This document shows, piece by piece, positions 51,143-63,303 of a DNA stretch of 64,000 nt. Made by a program: the position numbers and the translations under genes. The notes beneath the pieces were generated by a model, which searched no databases, had not been told where the DNA came from, and saw only the letters and a list, made by a program, of their open reading frames with translations. Origin of the DNA: Ceratobasidium sp. AG-K (lineage: Eukaryota > Basidiomycota > Agaricomycetes > Cantharellales > Ceratobasidiaceae). The stretch covers positions 3,880,571 through 3,944,570 of the forward strand of contig JAWNGF010000003.1 in assembly GCA_037039685.1 (NCBI GenBank). Reading direction: 5' to 3'. The first letter of the stretch is position 1; each line of letters starts with the position of its first letter.

Positions 51143-54100
51143 CTACTCACGCGGGACCCCCTTTTTTGGCCGTTTACTCAACCCCTTGCCCTTCTCCCGA
51201 CAATCCTCCTCATCACCGTCTGCCTCAGGGCCGTCCTCCTCATCATCATGGTGTCGTTTCTTCGCCGTCAACTTCTTGTCGCGCGGGAGTTTGGCCGGGG
51301 AGACGCTCGAATGTTTGGCAGGTCGACTGAGACTGGATTTGGCAGCCAACGACTTCGGCTTGAATGTCGAGGGCTTGGACGTCGAGGGGTTTGGATGGCC
51401 TTTGCGCCCGGTGGAGGTCGGACGGGATTGGGTGGTGGCGCGCGGACCTTCGGCATCCGTTGGGGTGCGCCTCGTGTCGGGTTTGGCTGCCTGGCGGGTC
51501 TTGCGCTTGTCCCCCTCTTCCTCCTCCTCTTCCTCCTTGTCCTCTTGCTCGGACTCCTCGTTGCTGCCCGCTCCTTTGCCCCGCTTTCCCTTGCTCCAGC
51601 TGTCGCCCGTGTCCCGACCATCCCCCCTGCCCTTCCCACGTCCCTCATCCTCATCTGCGTCCATATCCTCCTCATCCACCACTCCAACCCGGTTCCCGCC
51701 CTCGTCGCAACTCCCACCCTCGCCCTCGCCCTCGCCCTCGCCCTCGCCCTCGCCCTCGCCCTCGCCCTCGCCCTCGCCCTCGCCCTCGCCCTCGCCCTCG
51801 CCCTCGCCCTCGCCCTCGCCCTCGCCCTCGCCCTCGCCCTCGCCCTCGCCCTCGCCCTCGCCCTCGCCCTCGCCCTCGCCCTCGCCCTCGCCCTCGCCCT
51901 CGCCCTCGCCCTCGCCCTCGCCCTCGCCCTCGCCCTCGCCCTCGCCCTCGCCCTCGCCCTCGCCCTCGCCCTTGCCCTTGCCCTCGCCCTCACCCTCACC
52001 CTCGCCCTCGCCCTCGCCCTCGTACCCGTCGGCTGGCTGGGTCCGCCCCTGCCTCTTCGAACCGGCCTCGACCTTGCCCTCCATTCCACCCTTTCCTCGG
52101 CTCGTGCTATACTGCTTGTCGTTCTCATCATCCTCATCGGCAGCGTCGTCGGGGGAGGCCTGGCGAAACTTGGGGCGAGGTTTGTGCTGGGCACGGGGGT
52201 TGTTCTCCTCGTCAAATGCAACGTCGGGGTCAGACCCATGGAACTCATCAAAACCACCGGACTCGTCGGACGGGGGAGGCGCTTTAATCCGCGACCCACG
52301 AGCCAGATCCTTCAACGCACCAGCCACAGCTCGGCTTTTTTGCTCGCTCGGCCGGTCCGGGAGTATGAGCAGCTCTGAGTCGTTCAAGCTCTTTGGCTTC
52401 GTGCTGGGCTTGGGACCTAGGATCTTGGCGTGTTTACTGTCCATAGTAATAAGAAAAAGAGTAAAAAATTATGTTAGATTGCTCACCGAGCGGAGATGTA
52501 CCATTCCTGGCGCATCACTTCCATAAGCTCCCCGTTGATCGATTCGAACTTTTGGAGGATCTGGAGGTGTTTGTCGAAATACTTCTGGACGTCCTTCGCG
52601 TTCATCTTGATATCGACCTTCACGCCCGTTCTATACAGCTCGAGACCCCACTCGCTCTGTTCAATAGGAACGATCAGTATAGATCTTACGAACATACTGT
52701 ACTTACGAAGGCACAGGCCAGGGCCACAACCGGCAGCGGCATTCCGTCCTTCCCGCCAAACATCCCCATGTGAAGTACGCCAATACCGCTACTCTTTTGC
52801 TTGACGTCGAAGAACGCTGCGTTGATCGCAGTCGCAATGTGAGGGTGCTGGTACTGTCCCTTGCCGGGCGGCGAGTCGGGCTTCAGATGTCGAATACGGT
52901 CAGCAAATGTAAACGAGTTGCAATGGCCTTACCTTCGTGTGAAAGCCGTGAGGCAATAGTTTGGCGATTTTGGCCTTGACCTTCTCCGCCTCCTCACCTA
53001 AATTATACGACTTCTTGAGGGAAGCAACAATCGTGTCTTTCATCCGGCCTTGGTAGCTCTGCATGCGTTGGCGTGTCTACGTTCGACGATTGTTCATCAT
53101 CAGTTCCTGAGAGTATGGAGCCTCGTGAAGTACTAACCAATCTCCGATGATTCATGGTGACCCGGTACTTGGAATCGTCGGGCGAGACACCAACTTGCAG
53201 CGCAGCTTGTTTCCAGCAAGTCGTAATTAGCTCGTCGGTTGACTTGTAGTCCTTGAAAAAACCCTCGGTGACGAGGTGAGCACAAATGGCGATGTAAGTC
53301 ACGTCAACAATCTCCAAAACGACGCCGTCGTAATCGACTCGTCGAGGCTTGCCAGTGCGGCCCAATACGACGGGTGACTAACAAATCAACTATTTGTAAG
53401 TGGGATATACACGATACAAAATAACATACCTCCAACGTCGACGCATCCTGGACCTCGTCAGTAAAGCTCCCATCGAAATCCGACGCGAAATCGCCACCGG
53501 ATCGCTCGTAAGGGGAGCTCGACCGGGAACTTAGGGCTGACCGGGAACTTAGGGCCGAGGCGACCCGCACACGCGTTACAGCACCTGTTGGAACCGGCGA
53601 GTCTCGATAGACCTTCAAGGGGACGCGATAGGATCCGACGGGGGTAGAGTGGCGTGGGGCCCCTGCGGTTGGTGTTTGCCGCAAAGGTTTCGACCCACCC
53701 TTGGCTCGGCGCGACGCCGAGCTATGCGGAACAGGATCGTCGAGGTCCGTTGATCCCAGCGCGGTAACCTGTAATAATATAGAAATATGAATGTACCTGA
53801 GAGACGGAAAATATAATACTTACACCCTTGTAACGATCGTCTACAGCGCTTGGGTTCTTGTTGGATGGCACGCGTTTGCCGTCCTCCCAAATCTTCTGCA
53901 AGGCCGCAAGGCCATACTGGGTGTGATCCGAACGACCGTCACGCTCTGAGATCTTCACAACAAGCCGAAAGCGTTCCATAGGGTCTGGTCCGCCTTTGTT
54001 GTTCTTGGAGTGCGAGGAGGACTCTTTCGCGGTCACGGGCGGAGGGGACGGAGCTTCCAATTGAGATTGTGAGCTCGTACCCTGTTTTTTCGGGCGGGCG

Positions 54101-54592
54101 GAGGTTTCTTGCGTGCTTGGACGAGGAGGGGTCGGAGCTTCGAACTGAGATTGTGATTTGGCACGCGACTGTTCGCGTGCTATGCATGTAGTTAGTACGT
54201 ATGATATATAGACAGGCAAATAATGACTTACGGATGGACTTGGTGGATGTGGAGTTATTCCGGCCGAAGGGGGGTGTCTCAGCTCGGGTCTTCGAGCGTG
54301 CAGTAGGTTTCTGACGCGGTGTGTCGATAACGATGGAAAAGGCGACCGGTGGCGGGGATTCGGCTTCGCTCGCATTCATGGCGTCGCGCTGCGACTGGAT
54401 GTGCTTTTTGCGCAATTTGGCCTCTTGACGCATCTTTTTCTCAGCCATCTGCTGGTCTGTTTTGTGTTAGCGGTGAAAACAGTATAAATAAGGCGCGTAT
54501 CGAACTTACCCAATTGCTCTGCTGCTTTGGTGCGAACGCCGCTCCGTTTCGGTTTCGGGTGGTTGTTGGTCGAATCCTCGGAATCAGACATT
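51143..54592 (-). CDS. DUF6532-type protein with a long Glu-Gly repeat, multi-exon
   Basis: It starts [18 protein letters not shown] at 54592. Short introns link a charged region ('[19 protein letters not shown]'), a Ser/Pro-rich part, the DUF6532 region from about 53350 to 52500 ('[19 protein letters not shown]', '[18 protein letters not shown]', '[17 protein letters not shown]', '[11 protein letters not shown]', '[17 protein letters not shown]', '[15 protein letters not shown]') and a last exon (52444-51143) with an acidic head, about 50 Glu-Gly units and a basic tail. DUF6532 proteins are expanded in Agaricomycetes and their role is unknown. The gene is divergent to the Plavaka transposase, 172 bases apart. 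The final stop may be replaced by a further exon, since 'GTGAGTAG' at 51147 could be a donor. Confidence 0.72.
51715..52020 (-). repeat. Hexanucleotide array, about 51 units of CCCTCG
   Basis: An almost perfect array in the last exon of the DUF6532 gene, coding for Glu-Gly on the minus strand. A few units near 51970-52000 vary (CCCTTG, CCCTCA). Length-variable by nature and open in every frame on both strands. Confidence 0.95.
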
Positions 54593-54764
54593 GTGCCGTA
54601 GTCGCGGTAAAGGGCGAGGGCGAGGGCAAGGGCAAGGGCGGGGGCGAGTGCAAGTGCAAACGGGTGTGGGCCAGAGGGCAACAGGAAGAGGCCTAGGGTT
54701 GAGACACGACCGATGTATTTAGTTCAGGGCACCCTATCATGCGGGAACTCACCTTAAGACTAAA
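54593..54764. promoter_or_regulatory. Shared promoter region of a divergent gene pair
   Basis: The 172 bases between the DUF6532 start (minus) and the Plavaka start (plus). It contains a GGGCGA/GGGCAA-type run at about 54611-54645. No TATA box is obvious. Confidence 0.5.
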
Positions 54765-57700
54765 ATGGCTCGCGGCAAGATCTATCAATGCCTGAAGTGT
54801 CCTCAAACATTCCCAGAAGCAAAATTTTTATCTATTCACAATTCTACGGACCATACATCCAGCAGCGCGATCTGCCCCTACTGCAATCACCGCTTCGCTC
54901 GCATCGGACATCACTTTTCGAAAAGCGCGTGTGCAACGGCATACCAACTCGATCTTGAAGAAGTATACGCGACACGGCAAGAAAATGCCGATGCCGGGCC
55001 AGCGCACCATTATGAGGATGGGGACGGGGACGAGGATGGGGACGAGGATGAGGACGAGGACGAAAGAATGGGATCGCCCGCGGAGGGTCTAGAAGACGTC
55101 GAGATGATGAGTAATCGCGACGACGACGGATCTGATGGCGAGGCACAGCAGGGTGTGGCAGAGCAAGGCAAAACAAACTTACGGAATCGAGGAACCGAAA
55201 CTTTTGTCGAACGTCACCCCAAGCCTCACGCAGGCGCTCCGATCCGTCAAGCAACCGCGCAGGAGCGTCGGCGCCGTACCCACGATGATGTCGGCCGGCT
55301 GAACGACCCTGAGTTGTTCGCGGTGGCGGAGTTCCTAATCACGTCCGGGCTATCCGCGAAAAAGCGGGACAAGTTCCTGCGTTTGAACCGAGTAAGCAAT
55401 TAATTTCTTTGTTTGTCAGGAAACCCTGCACTTACGAGTCTTAGTTGAACGGATGCACGCCATGGAAAAACAACCGGGACCTGATGAAAGATATCGACCA
55501 ACTCCTACCTCGAGGTCCGAAATGGAAGATACACACGTTTGAAGTGACGGGGCGCAACGGCACCGAGGTCCTTGACCTCTGGGTTTGCGATAGTCTAGAA
55601 GGGGTTAAGGACCTGTTATACGACAGACAATTTGTCAACAATATTCACTACGTACCACAAGCCGAATGGACGGGACCCGACAAAAGGAAGCGCAAGTGGG
55701 GAGAGACGTGGACGGCTCGACACATGTGGCGCGTTCAGGTACGGGGCATGATTCGATCCGACTAGAGAAAACTGAATGGGGGCAAATCTCAGGACAAAAT
55801 TGAAGACGAGAACGCGACGGTCATACCGTACTTCCTGGCCTCCGACGAGACGGTCGTGACCGTGATGGTTGGGGAAAAGAAGGCGCACCCGGTCTATCTA
55901 ACTATCGGAAATATATCGAAAAATGTGCGACGTCAAATTTCTAAGCGGGCGATGATTTTAGTTGGCTACTTACCGGTAACGAAGTTGGAGTGCGAGCCGA
56001 ATGAAGAGCGAAGACGCATCCTGAAACGGAAGTTATTCCACCAGTGCATGTCCAAGATCATCGAGCCGCTTGCGCAGGCTGCCCAGGAGGGCGTGGAAGC
56101 GGTTTGCTCCGATGGCGGAATCCGGCGCATATACCCTGTATTTTCAGGCAGCATGCTCGACTACCCCGAGCAGTGCAAATACGCGGTCATCAAACAATCG
56201 GCCTGTCCAACATGCTCAGTGCCGCTGGAAGAACGGGGGGATTTGACTAACTATGCGCTACGGGATCACGATGAAATAATCAAGGCAATCAAAGACCACG
56301 CAGCAGAGGGATCCGCACGGTTCGAGGACCTTGGACTAATCCCAGTCCGACCATTTTGGGAAGGTCTCCCGTACTTTGACGCGTCGATTATGTTTCCGCC
56401 CGATCTACTGCACCAGCTCTACAAGGGCGTATTTAAGGATCATCTAGCAAAGTGGTCAGCAAAACTAATCGGGGACTCGGACTTTGATAACATGTACAAA
56501 GCCATGTCGCCTCACCATGGTTTACGGCACTTCAAGAACGGGATATCGAAAGTTTCGCATTGGACCGGCCGCGAGATCAAGGAGCAAGCCAAGTCGTTCC
56601 TACCGACGGTCGTGGGCGAAGATGTTGAGGTCGTCAACGCGAGCCGCGCAATTTTGAAGTTTATCTATCTCGCGCATTCGTCGTCGTTGACGGATGATGA
56701 GCTGGCGGAGATGGACGATGCCCTGGAGGTTTTTCATGAGAATAAAGTCGTTTTCAAGGAACTGCGGGCGTTCGGTCCCAAAGATTTAGATCGATGGGAC
56801 TCTCACCAATGGTTCAATGGGATCCCAAAGTTGCACTCGATGCTGCACTATACGAACTATATCCAAGAGCTCGGGACGCCCGATGGATTCAACACGGAGC
56901 TTCCCGAGCGGTTGCACATCCCGTACGCGAAGCAAGGTTGGCGAGCGTCAAACAAGAAGGAAGCTACAAAGCAAATGGCCCTTTTCATTCAGCGTATGGA
57001 GGCGGTAGCCATGCATCGTACTTACCTAGACCATATCAATAGGCCGCAAGACGATGTCCTTAGCGAGGCGGGAGATGACGACGAGGGCGACGATTTAGAC
57101 GACGATGCAGCCACCGATGCCGTGGGGTTTGAAGCGATGCGGCGCCTGACGATCGATGAGAATGTTGAGGTGGAGACGGGAGCCGAGCAGGAGGACGACT
57201 ACGACGAGCCTGAGGAAATCAGCACCCAGGACGAAGAGACCATACTTGAACGTACCGACGTGGAGGGGATCGGGACCTGGGAAGAGGTAGCAGCCGACGA
57301 CACGTCAACTGAGGGCGAGGGGTCTGGTGATGGCGTGATCGGAGTGCCTTCACGCTTCTACCCAAACCCTGGACCGACAATTGCCAAATCGCCCACGACC
57401 GAGCCTTTGTTTACTCAGCTGGCCGAGAACTACCACACCGACCGCCTCTTCCCCGCCATTCCCTCTTTCCTCAAACAGCTGGGCCATACCCTCACTGCCG
57501 ACGAAATCGACACTGCCAAACGACTTAGGTTCAAGGTCTGGCACCGCTGCCGTCTCATCCACTCACCGCCACCTTACAAGCCAACCGAGGCCGAAAAAGT
57601 GGACAGTATTCGCGCGTTTCCGGGCCAACACGATGCGTATGGCAGGCAACGGAGTCCTCCCCAATTCGACACAGTACTTTGTCTCGTGAATCCACTTGAA

Positions 57701-58133
57701 ACCGGTTTACGCCGTAAGTGAAGTCATTTGTCGATTCCAACTCGTTAACATTCTCTTCTCAGGCTATCGCGCCGCCCGGATTCGCCTGATTTTCGAGCTC
57801 CCCTCCAACATCCACCACTTTTTCCCCGAGAAACTTGCGTATGTCGAGTTCTTCACGGATTTCACCGGCCCCGACAAGAAGACTGGCTTTTACAAGGCGT
57901 CACACAAGCTCACGAACCTGCGGCGAGAGGTTGCGGTCGTTCCACTGGCGATCATCAAGATGACATGCCACCTTGCCCCTCAGTTCGGCGCGGCAACAAA
58001 AGACCTCGATCTGGCTACCGAAACCAACATCCTTCAGTCGTGCAAGAAGTTTTTTTTCAACGAATTCGCCAGTTATTTCATGTTCGAGCTTCTGCACCAC
58101 TGGGAATTTGTCGACGCGTGTGCTAGCCAGTGA
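54765..58133 (+). CDS. Plavaka (CACTA-type) transposase, 1070 aa
   Basis: Exons 54765-55391, 55445-55738, 55793-57713 and 57763-58133 join in frame over GT-AG introns and give 1070 residues. The N-terminus has two C2H2 fingers ('CLKCPQTFPEAKFLSIHNSTDH', here about residues 8-30, and 'CPYCNHRF'). Then come an acidic linker and the transposase core: 'WKIHTFEVTG', 'PVYLTIGNIS', 'YPVFSGSMLDYPEQ', a Cys pair 'CPTC', 'PPDLLHQLYKGVFKDHL', 'WDSHQWFNGIPKLHSMLHY', 'GFNTELPERLHIPYAKQGWR'. The C-terminal 'RLIFELPSNIHHFFPEKLAYVEFF' module is the family's usual ending. All exons are open, so it may be functional. It would cut and join DNA of its own element; the ends of that element are not certain. Confidence 0.85.
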
Positions 58134-58379
58134 GTCACTCGTTCGGTCTGTAGTTCATACGCTAATTCGAGCATCGACGCCCTTAGCTCTTAGGGTTGGC
58201 TCACTCCCCAGTCGTACTCATGCCGTCCGTTCAGGGAGCGCCAGAAGCTCCTCCACCCCCACTCCGTTTCAATTATCCTCCCCCCCCCCCCCCCGACTTG
58301 GTCCAGTTCTTCTCCTTTGGTTTCATCGGCTACTGCTCGCTCCGTCGTGTGGCGATTTTCTCTGCCGCCCATCGACTTG
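58134..58379. other. Junction between transposase and Ca2+-ATPase fragment
   Basis: Short stretch with a run of about 16 C at 58280-58297; no gene. Confidence 0.5.
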
Positions 58380-61308
58380 TCCTCGCTCGCGATCGGTGAT
58401 CAACCAGCCTCAGACCCGCGCGTCTGTAGACGACCAGCGGCGCGTATACGGCGTAAACCAAATGCCTTCCCGAAAGAGCAAAAGCCTGTTGTTATTAATG
58501 TGGCTGGTGCTCAAGGACAAAGTATTGGTGCGTTTCGCATTTTACCCCTATAGTTCGTTGAAACTGATCTAATTTGTATTAGGTTCTTTTGTCGGTTGCC
58601 GCTGTCATTTTGCTTGCCCCCGGGTCTTTACTCGGATTTCGGTACCCCCGCTGAGGAAGTTGTTTGCGACAACGGCTCCGTGGGGCCCTGCTATGCTCCC
58701 CGCGTCGGTAAGTTTTAGCCTAGTTCCGGTGATCATCGACCAACACGTGTGTTCCAGACTTTGTCGAGAGCGTGGCGATCATGATTGCCATTCTCATTGT
58801 TGTTATTGTCGGTTCCCTCGACGATTGGCAAAAGGAACGCCAATTCCGCAAACTGAATGACAAGGAGGATCGTGGTGTCAAGGTTATCCGCAACAGCAGG
58901 AGCAGGTTATCAACGTCAAGGTATGTGATGATCGATCGCGCGGCGCCAATCTCGATTCATTTCACAGGATGTTCTCATTGGTGACATTGCGTTGCTCGAG
59001 CCTGGTGAGATTATTCTCTGCGATGGTGTCTTTTTGAGCGGTCACAACGTGCGCTGCGACGAATCCGGCGCTACTGGCGAATCCGATGCGATCAAGAAGG
59101 TTACCTACGACGAGTGCATGAACGAGGCCAAGAACCTGAAGCCTGGCGAGATGGCCAAGGACGACTTCCCCCTCGAGATGACCGAGCTCAACACCGTCGT
59201 TCACGAGCCCCTCCGCAGCATGTTCAACGAGGCCCTCGCCGTCAACTCGACCGCTTTTGAGGACAAGAACCCCGAGACCGGTGAACTCGAGTTTGTTGGC
59301 TCCAAGACCAAAACCGCCCTCCTCCGTTTCGCCAAGAACCTCAAGTGGGCCCCGTACCAGCAGACCCGTTCCGGTGCCGATATCGTCCAGATGATCCCCT
59401 TCTCGAGCGAGCGCAAGGCCATGGGTGTCGTCGTCAAGGTCTCGGACAACAAGTACCGTCTCTACGTCAAGGGTGCCTCGGAAATCGTCACTAAACTTTG
59501 CAACCGCCATGTCATCGTTCGTCGTCCCGGCTCTGGTGCCTAGACTGACTCCAACGAGGTCGAGACCGCCCCCATTACCGAGCTCGAGGAGGAGAACATT
59601 TCCCGTACCATTATCTTCTACGCCAACCAGATGCTCCGTACCCTCGCCATCGCCTACCGTGAATTCCCCGCCTGGCCTCCTGCTGGTCACACTGGCGCCA
59701 TCGATGAAGTTCCCTACGAGACCATTGCCGACGAGCTTACCCTGATCGGTATTGCCGGTATCGAGGACCCGCTCAGCCCTGGTGTCAAGGACGCTGTCGC
59801 CAAGTGCCACGGCGCTGGCGTTACTATCAAGATGTGTACCGGTGACAACGTCCTCACGGCCCGCTCCATCGCGTCTCAATGTGGTATCTTTACGGCTGGC
59901 GGTATCATTATGGAAGGCCCCGTGTTCCGTCGTCTCTCGCAAGAGGAGCGCCGCGAGATTGTCCCCCGCCTACAGGTCCTCGCTCGCTCGTCTCCCGAAG
60001 ACAAGCGTATTCTGGTCGACACGCTCAAGGGACTCGGTGAAATCGTCGGCCTCACTGGTGACGGTACCAACGACGGCCCTGGGCTCAAGCACGCCAACGT
60101 CGGATTCTCCATGGGCATTGCGGGCACTGAGATCGCCAAGGAGGCGTCGGACATCATCTTGATGGACGACAACTTCGCCTCCATCGTTTCGGCCATCATG
60201 TGGGGTCGATGCGTTAACGACTCGGTCCGCAAGTTCCTCCAGTTCCAGGTCTCGGTCAATATCACCGCCGTCCTTATCACTTTCATCTCTGCTGTCGCCA
60301 GCGACGAGGAGGAGTCTGTCTTGACCGCCGTTCAACTGCTTTGGATCAACATTATCATGGACACGTTCGCCGCCCTCGCTCTTGCCACCGATCCCGCCAC
60401 GCCCGAGCTCCTCAAGCGTATGCCCGATCGCAAGACCGCGCCTTTGTTCTCCGTTGATATGGGCAAGATGATTATCGGCCAGTCGATCTACCAGACCTTC
60501 ATTGTCCTTCTTTTCCACTTTGCCGGTCCCGGCTTCTGGGGATACCACACCGATAAGGAACATGCGGAGCTCAAGACCATGGTGTTCGACACATTTGTGT
60601 TCTGTCAGATCTTCAACTCGGTCAATTGCCGTAGTCTCACCCAGGACAAGAACATCTTCCGTGGGCTGACGAAGAACTATTACTTTATTGCTATTACTCT
60701 GCTCGGTAAGCCTCAGTCGTGACGCCCGGTGATTAGATGCTAACGTATCTGCTACAGAGGTTGCCATTCAAGTCCTTATTGTTTTCTTTGCTGGCGCTGC
60801 ATTCCAGGTCGTCTCGATGAACGGCCGTGACTGGGGCATGTCGATCGCCCTCGGCTTTGTTTCGATCCCTCTCGGCTTCCTCATCCGTTGCATCCCGACT
60901 CCCCCCGTCGAGCGCCTCTTCGTCAAGCTCCGCGCCATGCGCGACCCCAACGCCCCACCCCAGCTGACCAAGGCCGAGAAGAAGGCCGAGCAGGAGCGCA
61001 AGCGTGAGGAGGAGAAAGAAGGCTGGAACCCCGCGATCAACGAGGTTCGGGATAGGTTGTTGACTTTCTCGAACATCCGTGGTGCCCGCATGCGTGCGTC
61101 CTTGTTTGTCCGCGAGAGCCGTTCTCAACAAGGAAGCCTTGGCGATGACGACATTGATGTATTGTGAGTATTGACGTCTTCCTGACTGATTACCTTCATT
61201 CTGACGACATGATTCCCCTATAGCCCTTCGTTGATGGTGTTTCCACACTGGCCGTATCATCCGTTGGAGCTGGCTGGGCGCCTCAACCCGGAAAACTCGA
61301 GCCTCTAG
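58380..61308 (+). pseudogene. PMC1-like Ca2+-transporting P-type ATPase, internally deleted
   Basis: Recognisable pieces in order: 'MPSRKSKSLLLLMWLVLKDKVL', the first membrane helices with an intron at about 58520-58583, 'AIMIAILIVVIVGSLDDWQ', 'GEIILCDGVFLSGHNVRCDES' with the actuator motif ATGESDA, a jump from 'LKPGEMAK' straight to 'DDFPLEMTELNTVV', nucleotide-binding part, hinge 'TGDGTNDGPGLK', and the C-terminal helices with introns at about 60704-60757 and 61167-61224, ending 61308. The deletion removes the third and fourth helices and the DKTGT phosphorylation site. There are frameshifts near 58640 and 58890 and a TAG at 59541-59543. Introns are kept, so the piece came from genomic DNA. 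The start is not preserved. Confidence 0.88.
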
Positions 61309-61611
61309 ATGATCGATTATAATTGCACTGTGGTAAACGTGCGCTGGGGTTGGATTCTTCGTGAAGTTTGTGTCACTTACATTTTTCGTCATGTCATTGC
61401 TTGTTAGTTTAGTATCCGTATCTATGTACACTATCGTTATCAATATCGTTATCATTATTGTTATCATTATCATTCTTCACGGTTGCCCTTGTACATTTAC
61501 ATACACATCGTGATGAGCTAAAGTCGATGTTACATAAGCAGTGGTAGACACGGGTAGACACGGTACAAGGTGGTAGCCGCTGCCATTTTCTGGCAGAAGT
61601 TTGGATTTTCC

Positions 61612-61690
61612 GGTAGATCTACAGGAGATTTCCTGATCTACTGGAGACCTATGGTAGCTTCCTGTGTCTCCCATGGTCTACGGGGAAAAC
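61612..61690. repeat. Palindromic motif cluster, right copy
   Basis: GGTAGATCTACAGGAGA at 61612-61628 is the exact reverse complement of 17 bases at 50777-50793. Next to it, GATCTACTGGAGACCTATGGTAG (61638-61660) matches 50855-50877 at 21 of 23 bases in inverted orientation. The cluster overlaps the end of the integrase reading frame. Confidence 0.6.
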
Positions 61691-63303
61691 ACATTTTTCC
61701 TGATGGGCAGCGCCAGTATCCGATTGCTCCAGCAGCATTTGATACAAGTTTCCTTGGTATAGAACCTGCTGCTGGCCAAGCATACTGAGCTCGTAGTTCA
61801 CAAAATGCGCAACAATACCCTGATAATAGAACCACGCATTCGCCCTCTCGATTGGCTCGCCCCCAACCGCCTGGTGAAGTTTGTTGACATGTTCAGCAAA
61901 TTCGTGTGGGAGGAACTCAAAAACAGGGTCATTGGGCGGTGCGTACAGCTGGCGGACGTGGCTCAGCGCCTCAGGAGGGACTGGAATCTTTGAAAGTGTC
62001 AGGGAGTTAGACGTATAGGGAAAGTGTTGGGCACAGACAGATAACCACTCACACAAAAATCCTTGGCACCATACTTCTCCGGCCATTCATAAATGTTAAG
62101 TGGTGCGTCATTTGGGAGCACTGACTTCCGGCTCGAGCGGCGTGGACTTGAATTGACTAGGGTCATGTACAAGTCAAGTTCACGTTGGATAAGTGGCATA
62201 AATATGAAGCGAAAAACAAGGCTATGGAGGAAGAGTTAAATCCAGTACCAATATAATAGGCCATCTATGTTACTTACAATTGTACATGAATGTGCGGGTC
62301 ATAAATACCTTGCTCCACACCTTGTGAGAGTAACTCGGTAATGGCGGGAGCAAACGCCGACGAAGGCCTGCCCATGCGACCTCTGGTTTCTTGTTACCAT
62401 GTTTCTTGGAGTGAATATGCTGCATTGTTCCCTGTAGACTTGGATCCAACATTTGGCGGAGGGTGCTCTGCGCATTGGCAATGCCGTAGTTCTCTGTACC
62501 AGGGTCACTCTGTGTGAGCATTGGCATGCCTTCAAGGCATATTCGTAAGTAGTTCTGAGAAGAAAGATTATAATAACTCACCTTGGTGACCAGCGCGTTC
62601 AATTGCATCTAGGAAGTATCCACATATTAACCGAGGGTTAGAATTTGTCCACCAGACGTTCATCCAAATTATGAGCCCGCTGTAATTATCGACGCAGACA
62701 TGCAACCAGAGGCCATAAAACTTCCATTTGTCGTGTTGGTCAACGGCCCAGATCTCATTTACACCAGCGCAAATGAACGGCTTTCGAGGAATGACTTGTG
62801 ACTGACGTGCGAGAACCTTCTCGGGCTCGTGAAGCCGAGACCACTCCTGAATTACAGAGCTGAACGAGGTGATGAGAAAGTCAGATTGCAACTCAGGAGA
62901 ACACTCACCGTGGAACACGAAGATTTCCACCGAGACTTTCCACTCGAAGCAGATGTCGTGTGTCAGATACACCCGAGTTGGGATGGCGCTCACGTAGGTC
63001 CATCATCACTGGATGGAGTGTCTCTACTGAGTGGTTCTGTTGGCGAACGCCCAGGAGACCTAAATCCTTTTGTAGCTTTCGGAACGATTGGTAACTGAGA
63101 TTTCGGGAATTCAAATGGAGATACCACAGTCCAGCAACGCAAAGAACTAACCTTAAACTATAGCGGCTAGTATCAATATGTTTCTGAAGGAGGCGTTCAT
63201 GGATTTCCTTATCTCGGAGCCCACGAGACCAATATTCTCGGATGAGTGTCTCTAACTCAGGGGTCATCTCGGCTGATACAGATGTTTGACCAGCAATAAG
63301 CAA
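61649..63303 (-). CDS. Integrase-like DDE protein, multi-exon
   Basis: Exons joined over short introns give 'MTPELETLIREYWSRGLRDKEI', 'YQSFRKLQKDLGLLGVRQ', a helical part, then a core 'AGVNEIWAVDQHDKWKFYGLW' with 'VCVDNYSGLIIWM' and 'MLTQSDPGTENYGIANAQ', 'HGNKKPEVAWAGLRRRLLP', 'LVFRFIFMPLIQRELDLYM' and a C-terminal 'YQGIVAHFVNYELSMLGQQ'. The acidic residues in WAVDQHD and TQSDPGTE are the likely catalytic Asp and Asp/Glu. This is a large uncharacterised family with an integrase (rve-like) core in Agaricomycetes. Position near the right inverted repeat and outward orientation fit a transposase role. The last residues run into the palindromic cluster, so the C-terminus may be truncated. Confidence 0.68.

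Noticed and set aside
51715..52020. Telomere-like or CRISPR-like array
   Set aside because: The unit CCCTCG is not the fungal TTAGGG telomere unit, there are no spacers, and the array lies within a coding exon.
51248..52378. Four long overlapping ORFs on both strands (up to 376 codons)
   Set aside because: They are produced by the hexanucleotide array, which has no stop in any frame. Only the minus-strand Glu-Gly frame joins to upstream DUF6532 exons.
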